In this document: piece by piece, positions 23,040 to 30,861 of the stretch | How the letters are laid out: each line of letters begins with the position of its first letter | Position numbering within the stretch: position 1 is the stretch's first letter | Origin: an uncultured Beijerinckiaceae bacterium | GTDB lineage: Bacteria > Pseudomonadota > Alphaproteobacteria > Rhizobiales > Beijerinckiaceae | DNA length: 34,675 nt | Direction of reading: 5' to 3' | Assembly (NCBI GenBank): GCA_937863205.1 | Contig: CALMGA010000442.1 | Location: 1-34,675 of the forward strand | Translations under genes and position numbers: made by a program | Notes under the pieces: model-generated | Seen by the model: the letters and a program-made list of their open reading frames with translations, nothing else | Databases searched by the model: none | What the model was told of the DNA's origin: nothing

Positions 23040-25142
23040 TTCGGCGGCGAGGCGCTCGTCCTGCAGCTTGCAGACACCGTCGACTGCCGGAGTCAGCGTG
23101 AGATGGCGGCGGTGGTGATCGGCCAGACTGGCACGATGGGCGATGGAAATGATGGTCGTGTCCGGTAGACGTTCGGCTAGGCGCTCGTAGATCGCACGCT
23201 CGAGTTCGGTATCCATCGACGCCGTCGCCTCGTCGAGAAGGAGCCAGGTTGGCTTGGCGAGCATGGCCCGAGCGATGGCGAGGCGCTGCTGCTCGCCGCC
23301 GGACATGCGCTGCGTCCAATGATCGTCGATGTGCAGAAGGCTCTTGAACTGACCGAGTCGAACGTCGTCGAGGGCGGCGCAGATGTCGGCCTCGCTGTAC
23401 GTGCCGGCCTCATGCGGATAGCAGATGGCCGCGAGCAGCGTTCCAATCGGCAGGTACGGCTTCTGCGGCAGCACCATGATGGAAGCTTCGGCCGGGATCT
23501 CCACGGTGCCATCGCGATAGGGCCAGACGCCCGAGATCGCGCGAAACAGCGTCGACTTGCCGGTTCCAGAAGGCCCTGACAGCAGCACGTTCTCATTGGC
23601 GGCGAGACGAAGGTTCATCGCGCCCGACAGCGCCTTGCCGCTCGGCAGATGCAGTTGCACGTTGGACAGGACGAAGTCGCCCTGGCGCTGACCGACCGAA
23701 CGCACCAGCGGAACCGCGGGCGGCACGGCATCGAGCGAGGCGTCGAAGGTGGTGAGGCGGTCGAGGACCGATTTGAATTCCGCCAGGGAGGAATAATAGG
23801 TCACGAAGAACGTCAGGGAGGAGTTGACCTCGCCGAAGGCCACCTGGGTCTGCCGCAGGCCGCCGAGCGTGACGATGCGCGCGAAGAAGAACGGCCCGAG
23901 GAGAAGGTAGGGGATGAAGCTGTGGATGGTGCTGAAGAACTGGGTGAAGGCTTCGAGAAAGGCCTTGACCACCGTGATCGAGTAGAAGTTGCGCACGATC
24001 GACGCGAAGCGCTCCCGCAGGATCGACTTCTCGGTCGCCTCGCCGAACAGAAGCGCGATCTGCTCGCTGTATTCGCGCAGGCGGGCCAGCCCGAAGCGGA
24101 AGTTCGCCTCGTAGTGCTGCCGGGCGAAGGAGAGACGCGCGAGAGGTCGACCGATCAGCGCCGCCGCTCCCGTGCCGAGAACCGCGTAGACGATCGCGCA
24201 CCAAAGAAGGAAACCGGGAATGTGGACCTTCGTGCCGGGAATGGTCAGCGCTGACGACAGCGTCCACAGGATGATCGAGAACGACACCAGTGAACTGAGC
24301 TGGGAGATCAGCTGGATCGAGAAGCTGTAAACGCCGAGGTTTCCGAACTGCCCGCCGTTGATGAAGCGCGGCACGTCCTCCTGGATGCGCTGATCGGGAT
24401 TGTCGGCGCCGATCCCGGCCAGCATCATGCCGTAGTGATTGTGGTGATCAAGCCAGCGGCGGCTGTAGTCTTCCGTCAGCCATCGGCGCCAACGGATGAT
24501 CAGCACCTGCGAGATCAGGAATTCAACGAACAGCGCCAGGATCCAAGGCGTTATGTAGATCGGGAGTTCGATCAGCAGGGCGTGCCAGAAGAGAGGGGCG
24601 TCGAACTCCTGCAGGGCGTTGCCGATGTCGCGCGACGCATAGGAGGTCAGGACGCTGAACCAGACTTCGACCTGGTTGAGCAGGATGATGACCATGATGG
24701 CCGCTGCCGCAAGCGTCCGCTCCCTCAAGTGCAGGTGCCGTCCCAACCCGAGCGGGACGGCGACGGACCCTTCGGCCCGAAAGTACCTGTCGGTGATCCC
24801 CAGTGTCTTGCGGACCGCCGGAATGAAGAAGGTGAGATAGCTGATGATCGAGAACATGGCGACGGTCATCGCCACCGTGCTCGGGATGCGGACCGCCTCC
24901 AGCAGGCTCGGCCAAAGACCGAAGGCGCTGACGCAGACCAAGGCGCCGAGCACGATCGCTTCGAGCGAGAAGTAGGCGATCAGGACCTGAAGAAAGGTCG
25001 AAATCTTCTGCGAGCGGAAGGTCGTCGCCGCCGCCACAAGGGTGAAACCGGCCAGAAGAAGGACGACCGACTGGCCGCTGGCGAAGCCGACAGCGATCTC
25101 AACCAAGCCGAACAGCGCAACGGCCACACCGATCAGCTTCAT
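23037..25142 (-). CDS. ABC transporter, fused permease-ATPase of the SbmA/BacA-YddA type
   Basis: This inner-membrane half-transporter dimerises to move peptides or vitamins. I prefer the ATG at 25142, with GGAG nine bases upstream (701 residues); an ATG at 25193 would add 17 hydrophobic residues. An N-terminal region of about four helices (1-120) precedes the SbmA/BacA-like domain, with 'RWRRWLTEDYSRRWLDHHNHY' (split in two halves) and 'NPDQRIQEDVPRFINGG', typical of this family and of ABCD transporters. The ATPase has Walker A SGPSGTGKST, signature MSGGEQQRLAIARAML, Walker B WLLLDEATASMD and an H-loop His in 'IISIAHRA'. Relatives include E. coli YddA and the mycobacterial Rv1819c importer of cobalamin and antimicrobial peptides. 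The substrate here is unknown. It converges on thyX, with stops 32 bases apart. Confidence 0.9.
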   Translation of the reverse strand: MKLIGVAVALFGLVEIAVGFASGQSVVLLLAGFTLVAAATTFRSQKISTFLQVLIAYFSLEAIVLGALVCVSAFGLWPSLLEAVRIPSTVAMTVAMFSIISYLTFFIPAVRKTLGITDRYFRAEGSVAVPLGLGRHLHLRERTLAAAAIMVIILLNQVEVWFSVLTSYASRDIGNALQEFDAPLFWHALLIELPIYITPWILALFVEFLISQVLIIRWRRWLTEDYSRRWLDHHNHYGMMLAGIGADNPDQRIQEDVPRFINGGQFGNLGVYSFSIQLISQLSSLVSFSIILWTLSSALTIPGTKVHIPGFLLWCAIVYAVLGTGAAALIGRPLARLSFARQHYEANFRFGLARLREYSEQIALLFGEATEKSILRERFASIVRNFYSITVVKAFLEAFTQFFSTIHSFIPYLLLGPFFFARIVTLGGLRQTQVAFGEVNSSLTFFVTYYSSLAEFKSVLDRLTTFDASLDAVPPAVPLVRSVGQRQGDFVLSNVQLHLPSGKALSGAMNLRLAANENVLLSGPSGTGKSTLFRAISGVWPYRDGTVEIPAEASIMVLPQKPYLPIGTLLAAICYPHEAGTYSEADICAALDDVRLGQFKSLLHIDDHWTQRMSGGEQQRLAIARAMLAKPTWLLLDEATASMDTELERAIYERLAERLPDTTIISIAHRASLADHHRRHLTLTPAVDGVCKLQDERLAAE

Positions 25143-25309
25143 CAAACAGGCTCCAGCAGCAACAGCGCATCCGTAGGCCACATACGACAGCACTGCGGCG
25201 CAAAACAGACCTGGAGCGATCTCCTAACGACCGAGAACCGCGGCGAAGTGATCCGCAGAACGGGCTGTCAGCCGCGGCGGCGGGCTTGAACCCGACACGA
25301 ACCGGCGGC

Positions 25310-25690
25310 TCAGAGCCTCTCCTCGGAAGCGGCCTCGCGGCCTTCGGGTTTGGTCCCATTCACCAGATCGAGCAGCACCGACGAAGGTTTGAAGGTCAGC
25401 ACCCGGCGCGGGCTGATCGGCACCTCCACGCCGGTCCGGGGATTGCGGCCGATGCGCTGGCGCTTGGCGCGGACGGAGAACAAGCCGAAGGAGCGCAGCT
25501 TGACCAGCTCGCCGCGCCGCAACGCGTCGGACATCTCATCGAGCGCCATCTCGAAAACGTGGCGGACATCGCTCCGCGACAGGTGCGGGCAGATTGCGGC
25601 AATGCCGTCGAGGAGGTCGGCCCGCGTCGCCGTGCGGCGCTCCACCGGCCGGAAATGGGACGTCGTCTCGGCGGCAACGGCTTCGGACAT
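25310..25690 (-). CDS. HU/IHF-family DNA-binding protein, IHF-alpha-like
   Basis: This is a small nucleoid protein that bends DNA. The ATG at 25690 gives 126 residues; an ATG at 25711 with AAGG upstream would add seven basic residues. The core 'ATRADLLDGIAAI' through 'MALDEMSDALRRGELVKLRSFGLFSV' and the DNA-binding arm 'RIGRNPRTGVEVPISPRRVLTFKPS' match IHF-alpha. The Pro of 'RNPRTG' that intercalates at the DNA kink is present. A 20-residue N-terminal extension and an acidic C-terminal tail ('PEGREAASEERL') exceed the usual length of about 100. IhfA is normally encoded beside pheT or a MerR gene; here the gene lies 115 bases after groEL, so it may be a divergent paralogue rather than the main IHF subunit. 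Confidence 0.8.
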   Translation of the reverse strand: MSEAVAAETTSHFRPVERRTATRADLLDGIAAICPHLSRSDVRHVFEMALDEMSDALRRGELVKLRSFGLFSVRAKRQRIGRNPRTGVEVPISPRRVLTFKPSSVLLDLVNGTKPEGREAASEERL

Positions 25691-25727
25691 CGGCTTACCC
25701 CGGCGTGACATGCCTTGGGTACGGAAA

Positions 25728-25754
25728 CGGGGTCCCGATGGTTTCGGGACCCCG
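25728..25754 (-). terminator. Terminator between groEL and the IHF-like gene
   Basis: CGGGGTCCCGA (25728-25738) pairs perfectly with TCGGGACCCCG (25744-25754) over 11 bases with a 5-base loop. On the minus strand a short TTT follows. The hairpin lies between the groEL stop (25806) and the IHF-like start, so it probably ends the groESL transcript. Confidence 0.7.
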
Positions 25755-25805
25755 CTGCCGACGTACGTCGATCTGACGAGTGTGGCTTGAAAAGCGACGC
25801 TTTCC

Positions 25806-27455
25806 TTAGAAGTCCATGCCGCCCATGCCACCCATCCCACCGCCGCCGCCCATCGGCATCGCCGGCGAGTCCTTCTTGGGAGCCTCGGTGATCGTGGCTT
25901 CGGTGGTGATCAGCAGGCCGGCGATGGAGGCGGCATCCTGCAGCGCCGTGCGCACGACCTTGGTCGGGTCGATGATGCCGGTCGCCACGAGGTCGCCGTA
26001 CTCGCCGGTCTGGGCGTCGTAGCCGTAACCGTAGGAGGTGTTCTCCAGAAGCTTGCCGACGACAACCGCGCCATCGCCGCCGGAATTGTCGATGATCTGG
26101 CGCGCCGGCGTCTGGATCGCCTTGCGGACGATGTCGACCCCGGTCTTCTGGTCGGCGTTGTCGACGTGAATGCCGTCGAGCGCCTTGATGGCCCGCAGCA
26201 GGGCCACGCCGCCGCCGGGCGACACGCCTTCCTCGACCGCCGCGCGTGTTGCGTTGAGGGCGTCGTCGACGCGGTCCTTCTTCTCCTTCACCTCGACCTC
26301 GGTCGAACCGCCGACGCGGATCACCGCGACGCCGCCGGCGAGCTTGGCCAGGCGCTCCTGGAGCTTCTCGCGGTCGTAGTCGGAGGTGGTCTCGGCGATC
26401 TGCGCCTTGATCTGGCCGATGCGGCCCTCGATGTCGGACTTGGCACCCGAGCCGTCGATGATCGTGGTGTTCTCCTTGTCGATGCGGATGCGCTTGGCGC
26501 GGCCGAGCATCTGAAGGGTCACATTCTCCAGCTTGATTCCGAGATCCTCGGAGATCATCTGGCCCTGTGTGAGGATGGAGATGTCCTCCAGCATCGCCTT
26601 GCGGCGATCGCCGAAGCCCGGCGCCTTGACCGCCGCCACCTTGAGGCCGCCGCGCAGCTTGTTGACAACCAGGGTCGCCAGCGCCTCGCCCTCGACGTCC
26701 TCGGCCACGATCAGCAGCGGCTTGCCGGTCTGCACCACGGCTTCGAGCACGGGCAGCATCGCCTGAAGCGAGCCGAGCTTCTTCTCGTGGATCAGGATGT
26801 AGGGGTCTTCGAGTTCGACGACCATCTTCTCCGGATTGGTGATGAAGTAGGGGGAGAGATAGCCGCGGTCGAACTGCATGCCCTCGACGACGTCGAGTTC
26901 GGTTTCGGCGGTCTTGGCCTCCTCGACTGTGATGACGCCCTCGTTGCCGACCTTCTGCATCGCCGACGAGATCATCGCGCCGACGTCCTTGTCGCCGTTG
27001 GCCGAAATGGTGCCGACTTGGGCGATCTCCTCGTTGGAGGTGACCTTCTTGGAGTTCTTCTTGAGGTCGGCGACGATGGCTTCGACCGCCTTGTCGACGC
27101 CGCGCTTCAGGTCCATCGGATTGAGGCCGGCGGCGACCGCCTTGGTGCCTTCGCGGACGATCGAGGCGGCGAGAATGGTGGCGGTGGTGGTGCCGTCACC
27201 GGCGGCGTCGTTCTGCTTGGACGCGACCTCGCGGATCATCTGCGCGCCGAGGTTCTCGAACTTGTCGGAGAGCTCGATCTCCTTGGCGACGGTGACACCG
27301 TCCTTGGTGATGCGCGGCGCACCGAAGCTCTTCTCGATGACCACGTTGCGGCCCTTGGGACCCAGCGTCACCTTGACGGCGTTGTTGAGGATGTCGATGC
27401 CGCGCATCATGCGATCGCGGGCATCTGACGAGAAACGTACGTCTTTGGCTGCCAT
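25806..27455 (-). CDS. groEL: 60-kDa chaperonin GroEL
   Basis: This is the large cytoplasmic chaperonin, forming double heptameric rings that fold proteins with GroES and ATP. It is 549 residues, the normal length. '[19 protein letters not shown]' is the typical alphaproteobacterial start. '[19 protein letters not shown]' and the ATP-binding '[15 protein letters not shown]' are intact, including the catalytic Asp equivalent to E. coli D87 in 'AAGDGTTT'. The signature '[18 protein letters not shown]' is present. The C-terminal Gly-Gly-Met repeat tail ends 'MGGMGGMDF'. It follows groES by 59 bases and shares its promoter. The plus-strand open frame across it is a shadow of this gene. Several alphaproteobacteria carry more than one groESL; this copy looks like the housekeeping type. 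Confidence 0.98.
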   Translation of the reverse strand: MAAKDVRFSSDARDRMMRGIDILNNAVKVTLGPKGRNVVIEKSFGAPRITKDGVTVAKEIELSDKFENLGAQMIREVASKQNDAAGDGTTTATILAASIVREGTKAVAAGLNPMDLKRGVDKAVEAIVADLKKNSKKVTSNEEIAQVGTISANGDKDVGAMISSAMQKVGNEGVITVEEAKTAETELDVVEGMQFDRGYLSPYFITNPEKMVVELEDPYILIHEKKLGSLQAMLPVLEAVVQTGKPLLIVAEDVEGEALATLVVNKLRGGLKVAAVKAPGFGDRRKAMLEDISILTQGQMISEDLGIKLENVTLQMLGRAKRIRIDKENTTIIDGSGAKSDIEGRIGQIKAQIAETTSDYDREKLQERLAKLAGGVAVIRVGGSTEVEVKEKKDRVDDALNATRAAVEEGVSPGGGVALLRAIKALDGIHVDNADQKTGVDIVRKAIQTPARQIIDNSGGDGAVVVGKLLENTSYGYGYDAQTGEYGDLVATGIIDPTKVVRTALQDAASIAGLLITTEATITEAPKKDSPAMPMGGGGGMGGMGGMDF

Positions 27456-27514
27456 ATCGGCTTAATTCTCCGGAAAAGGGGATTGGGTGTCGGATCGTGA
27501 TCTGGCGATCGATC

Positions 27515-27802
27515 TCAGGCGACAATGCCCATGATGTCGCTCTCCTTCATGATGAGGAGATCCTGCCCATCGATCTTGACCTCGGTGCCGGACCACTTGC
27601 CGAACAGCACCTTGTCGCCCGTCTTGACGTCGAGGGGGGTCAACTTGCCGGCTTCGTCGCGCCCGCCGGGGCCGACGGCGATGATCTCGCCTTCCTGCGG
27701 CTTCTCCTTGGCGGTATCGGGGATGATGATACCCCCCTTTGTCCTCTCTTCGCTTTCGAGGCGCTTGACCACGACCCGGTCATGCAAAGGACGGAAGTTC
27801 AT
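27515..27802 (-). CDS. groES: 10-kDa co-chaperonin GroES
   Basis: This is the heptameric lid of the GroEL chamber. The ATG at 27802 gives 95 residues starting '[19 protein letters not shown]', with AGGAG ten bases upstream; the longer open frame upstream is unsupported. The mobile loop '[20 protein letters not shown]' (split as [11 protein letters not shown] and TAKEKPQEG) and the closing '[15 protein letters not shown]' are canonical. The gene precedes groEL by 59 bases in an operon. A TTGACA promoter and two CIRCE-like sites lie in the leader, indicating HrcA control. Confidence 0.98.
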   Translation of the reverse strand: MNFRPLHDRVVVKRLESEERTKGGIIIPDTAKEKPQEGEIIAVGPGGRDEAGKLTPLDVKTGDKVLFGKWSGTEVKIDGQDLLIMKESDIMGIVA

Positions 27803-27885
27803 GCGGATGATGCTCCTGGATGAGGCATCCGCCGAGCCCCGGTGCGGCCATCGACCAAAGCAGCGGCGCTCGACGGGCGAGCGTT

Positions 27886-27912
27886 CTGGCATGCAGGGAA
27901 AGAGAGTGCCAG
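27886..27912 (-). promoter_or_regulatory. Second, degenerate CIRCE-like element downstream of the groES promoter
   Basis: Minus strand CTGGCACTC, 9 bases, GCATGCCAG. The left half matches the CIRCE half-site at 8 of 9 positions and the right half at 6 of 9, with the canonical 9-base spacer. A slightly offset reading gives a perfect inverted repeat GTTCTGGCA/TGCCAGAAC (27883-27891 and 27907-27915). It overlaps the expected transcription start region, the usual place for HrcA to act. Confidence 0.55.
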
Positions 27913-27922
27913 AACTAGCTGG

Positions 27923-27951
27923 GCAGTATCCATGTCGCAGAAGCTTGTCAA
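27923..27951 (-). promoter_or_regulatory. Probable groESL promoter
   Basis: On the minus strand a perfect TTGACA (27951-27946) is followed after 17 bases by TACTGC (27928-27923), a weak -10; GATACT is an alternative two bases earlier. It lies between the two CIRCE-like elements, about 120 bases upstream of groES. A separate heat-shock sigma promoter is not obvious. Confidence 0.5.
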
Positions 27952-27977
27952 TGGCACTTGCCAAGTGAGAGTGCCAA
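27951..27977 (-). promoter_or_regulatory. CIRCE element (HrcA operator) upstream of groESL
   Basis: Minus strand TTGGCACTC, 9 bases, AAGTGCCAT. The left half is a perfect CIRCE half-site, the right half matches 7 of 9, and the 9-base spacer is exact. It abuts the -35 box. HrcA binding here would repress groES-groEL until heat or misfolding inactivates HrcA, the known mode in alphaproteobacteria. Confidence 0.8.
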
Positions 27978-28519
27978 AACCTGCCCACCGGAACGCCAGC
28001 ACGGCTTGGCGGCGTCATGGGCTGATCCTAAATCTTGAGCGCCTTCACCCGCAGCGGGCGAGTGCGGCGGCGGACGCGTGCCGCCCTGGGCGGGTAAACG
28101 GCAAGCGCCGTTTCCTCGGACTCGGCACCACAAATGGGACTCGGCGCCGCACTTGCCATCTCGCGCTTACACCGCCGACCAACCCTCAACGCGCCGACAC
28201 GGGACAGCCGCGGCGGGCCATGAACAGAATCGCCGCGGATTAGGTGACCTGAAAACGCCTTCCGTCGGCGCTCGGCCGTGCCGCACACTGCTTGGCCTCA
28301 TCGATCCGCTGTGACCCCGGCGCGCTGACCGGCAGGCCGACGCCCGCCTCATTTGCGGTTCCAACACTTCAGACAGCGGCATTCCAGGTAACGACCAGGG
28401 ATCTGCAAGTTTATTATGGACAATCATCACGTCCAGGCGAGGAGCAGCGCTGGGCATCCCCGCAAGCATGCGTTTCGACGTTGTCGCGATGAGCAGCTTC
28501 GGAGCACAGCCGACTTACG
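27978..28519. other. Long intergenic region between groES leader and degP
   Basis: I find no gene here that I can support, in about 540 bases. A hairpin AAACGGC/GCCGTTT lies at 28096-28113 with a 4-base loop and no T run. Open frames exist on both strands, among them a 44-codon leftward frame (28028-28162), but none resembles a known protein and codon use is relaxed. The region may hold distal control of groESL or remains of a lost gene. Confidence 0.4.
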
Positions 28520-28542
28520 GCCGGCGAAACCGCTCCGCCGGC
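28520..28542 (-). terminator. Hairpin directly after degP
   Basis: GCCGGCG (28520-28526) and CGCCGGC (28536-28542) form a perfect 7-base stem, beginning two bases past the degP stop. No T run follows on the minus strand, so it may stabilise the 3' end or act as a weak terminator. Confidence 0.4.
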
Positions 28543-28544
28543 AA

Positions 28545-30065
28545 CTATTCGACCGGCACCGCGACAAAACGGACCTCGCCGCGGCCGTTGGCGACAAGAA
28601 GCAGGGCGGTCTTCTTGCCGGCGCTCTTCAGCGACTGGAACTTGTCGGCTGCGTCCGCCGGCTGCTTGACCGCCTCCTGGTTGATTTCGACCAGAACCTC
28701 GCCCGGCTGCAGCCTCTTGTCGGCGGCGGCGGAGTTGGGGTCGACGTCGGCGATCACGACGCCGCTGGACACGCTGTCGCTGATGGTGAACTTGCGACGC
28801 ATGTCTCCCGACAGGCCGCTGAACGTCATGCCGAGCGCCTTGGTCGCGGCGGGTGCCGCCGGCGCAGGCGCAGCCGTCTCGCTGTGGCTGTCGCGGCTCG
28901 GCACGGCGTGCTGCTCGCCATCCTCCAGCCGCCCAAGCTTGACCGTCTTGGTCAGCTCCTTGCCCTTGCGCATCAGCACGACCGACACGTCCTTGCCCAC
29001 CGGCTCCAGGGCAACGATCTTGGGCAGGTCGCGCGAGTCCCTGACGTCCTGACCGTCGAACTTGACGATGACGTCCTCCGTCTGGATGCCGGCCGCGCTG
29101 GCCGGTCCCTTCGGATCGGTGCCCGACACGAAAGCGCCGCGCGTCGGGCCGAGGTCGAGGCTCGCGGCGATGGTGTCGTCGACGTTCTGGATGCGCACGC
29201 CGAGCCAGCCGCGCCGGGTTTCGCCGAACTGTTCGAGCTGCGCGATGATCGGCTGCACGGTGGCGGCCGGGGTGGCGAAACCGATGCCGATTGAGCCGCC
29301 CGAAGGCGACAGGATCGCCGTATTGATGCCGATCACCTCGCCGGCCATGTTGAACAGCGGACCGCCGGAGTTGCCCTTGTTGATGGCCGCGTCGGTCTGG
29401 ATGTAGTTGTCATAGGGACCGCTGTCGATGTTGCGATGGCGGGCCGACACGATGCCGGCCGTCACCGTGCCGCCGAGGCCGAAGGGATTGCCGACGGCCA
29501 TCACCCAGTCGCCGACGCGCATCTTCTCGCTGTCGCCGAACTTCACCGCCTTGAGCGGCTGCGGCGGGTCCACCTTGAGCACGGCGACATCCACCTTCGG
29601 GTCCCGGCCGAGCACCCTGGCGCGCAGCTTGTGCCCATCGGTGAAGATGACGAGGATCTCGTTGGCGTCGGCGATGACGTGATTGTTGGTGATGATGATC
29701 CCTGAGGGATCGGTGACGAAGCCGGAACCCAACGAGTTCGACCGCTGCTCGGCATGACGATCATCGTCGCCGCCGCCCTTGCGCTGCCGCTTCCTGAAGA
29801 ACTCCTCGAAGAGGTCGTCGAACGGCGTACCCTGTTGAAGCTCGGGCACGTCGCCGCCGGCCTTCTCCTCGACCCGCTGGCTCGCGGAAATGTTGACCAC
29901 CGCGTCGCTGACCGCCGCCGCCTCGTCGGCGAGGCTGTCGGGCCCGCGGGCCAGGGCGGGGGCGATCGCGAGGCCTGCCGCAACGGACGCGCAGCAAAGG
30001 ATCCGCCGCAGCGGTCCCGCGGCGCCGAGCCAGCCGTGAACAGTCCCGAGATCGGTCGGGCGCAT
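28545..30065 (-). CDS. degP: Periplasmic serine protease/chaperone DegP (HtrA, Do family)
   Basis: This protein degrades or refolds damaged proteins in the periplasm. The ATG at 30065 has GGAGA upstream and gives 506 residues; a TTG at 30080 would swallow that site. A signal peptide ends near 'APALA' (residue 39). The trypsin-like domain carries an intact triad: H129 (NNHV), D159 (KVDVAV) and S233 (GNSGGP). A loop rich in Arg, Lys and Asp (about 88-108) precedes it, as in the regulatory LA loop. Two PDZ domains follow, around 290-370 ('RGWLGVRIQNV', 'ASAAGIQTEDVIVKFDGQ') and 410-500. The gene sits downstream of hflK-hflC, the classic alphaproteobacterial order, but with cynS in between and a 189-base gap. 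Confidence 0.95.
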   Translation of the reverse strand: MRPTDLGTVHGWLGAAGPLRRILCCASVAAGLAIAPALARGPDSLADEAAAVSDAVVNISASQRVEEKAGGDVPELQQGTPFDDLFEEFFRKRQRKGGGDDDRHAEQRSNSLGSGFVTDPSGIIITNNHVIADANEILVIFTDGHKLRARVLGRDPKVDVAVLKVDPPQPLKAVKFGDSEKMRVGDWVMAVGNPFGLGGTVTAGIVSARHRNIDSGPYDNYIQTDAAINKGNSGGPLFNMAGEVIGINTAILSPSGGSIGIGFATPAATVQPIIAQLEQFGETRRGWLGVRIQNVDDTIAASLDLGPTRGAFVSGTDPKGPASAAGIQTEDVIVKFDGQDVRDSRDLPKIVALEPVGKDVSVVLMRKGKELTKTVKLGRLEDGEQHAVPSRDSHSETAAPAPAAPAATKALGMTFSGLSGDMRRKFTISDSVSSGVVIADVDPNSAAADKRLQPGEVLVEINQEAVKQPADAADKFQSLKSAGKKTALLLVANGRGEVRFVAVPVE

Positions 30066-30254
30066 CGAGCGCGTCTCCAAGTTCGCCGTTTCCGGACGGC
30101 GTCACCGACGTCCAGACCCGATCGCCGCCGCGGTTCGGCCGCGCTGGCGCACGCCGGATCGGCCATGGATTGAAACGGGTTCGACCGGGCGGCGCAAGTC
30201 AATCTTACGTTTCACGCCTGCGCCGCCACGCTCGCGCCGGCGGAGCTGGCGAGA

Positions 30255-30743
30255 TCAGTCTTCCTTGAAGCCGAGCTGCTGGTGATTACCCATCGCTCCG
30301 TAATACTTGTAGGGCAGGAACTTGCCGGACATGCCGATCTTGACGCGGTCGCCCTTGGGATCGGGCAGCCGCTCCATCGTCATGTCGAGATCGATGGCCG
30401 ACATGATGCCGTCGCCGAACTCTTCCTCGATCAGCGCCTTCCAAGCCGGGCCATTGACCATCACCAGTTCGTAGAAACGGTAGATCAGAGGATCGGTGGG
30501 CGGCATCGGCATGCCGCGCATCGGCACCTCGTTGAGCATGCGCCCTTCCGCCTCGTCGAGCCCGAAAAGCTCGACGGCCTTGGCGCAGAGCGGCTTGGTC
30601 AGCTTCATCTGGCCGAGCAAGGCCCCGACCACAAGCACCTCCGACATGCCGCCGATCTCGCCCGTGATATGCTTCCAGGTCCAGCCCTTCTCGCGCTTGA
30701 TGTCGAGGATCTTCTCGGTCAGGTCGCTTCGCTTCACGGGCAT
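30255..30743 (-). CDS. cynS: Cyanate hydratase (cyanase)
   Basis: This enzyme converts cyanate and bicarbonate to carbon dioxide and carbamate, which gives ammonia; it serves in detoxification and as a nitrogen source. The 162-residue product has the N-terminal helical domain ('LTEKILDIKREKGWTWKHI') and the C-terminal catalytic domain. The catalytic residues correspond to R89 and E92 in 'YRFYEL' and S115 in 'GIMSAIDLDM' (E. coli R96, E99 and S122, offset by 7). 'VKIGMSGKFLPYKYYG' is near the family C-terminus, but 13 further residues ('AMGNHQQLGFKED') form an unusual tail. There is no cynR, cynT carbonic anhydrase or cyanate transporter beside it. It lies between hflC and degP on the same strand with gaps of 118 and 189 bases. 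Confidence 0.95.
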   Translation of the reverse strand: MPVKRSDLTEKILDIKREKGWTWKHITGEIGGMSEVLVVGALLGQMKLTKPLCAKAVELFGLDEAEGRMLNEVPMRGMPMPPTDPLIYRFYELVMVNGPAWKALIEEEFGDGIMSAIDLDMTMERLPDPKGDRVKIGMSGKFLPYKYYGAMGNHQQLGFKED

Positions 30744-30861
30744 ACCTCAAGGCTTGCGGCGGGCGATCGCGGACGCGTCGCCCTGCCCGAAAAAACAGCA
30801 ATCCGTATGCCATCTCAGGCACCGTTCGGACGACGCTCCCGTTGCCGCCCTCCTCCGCTCC

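Noticed and set aside
26166..27428. Plus-strand open frame of 420 codons opposite groEL
   Set aside because: Shadow of groEL; the leucine/aspartate/histidine-rich sequence is the usual antisense translation of a GC-rich gene.
28028..28162. 44-codon leftward frame ending 'RPLRVKALKI'
   Set aside because: The basic tail looks faintly ribosomal-protein-like, but codon third positions are only moderately GC-rich, no ribosome-binding site is evident, and I cannot match it to a family.
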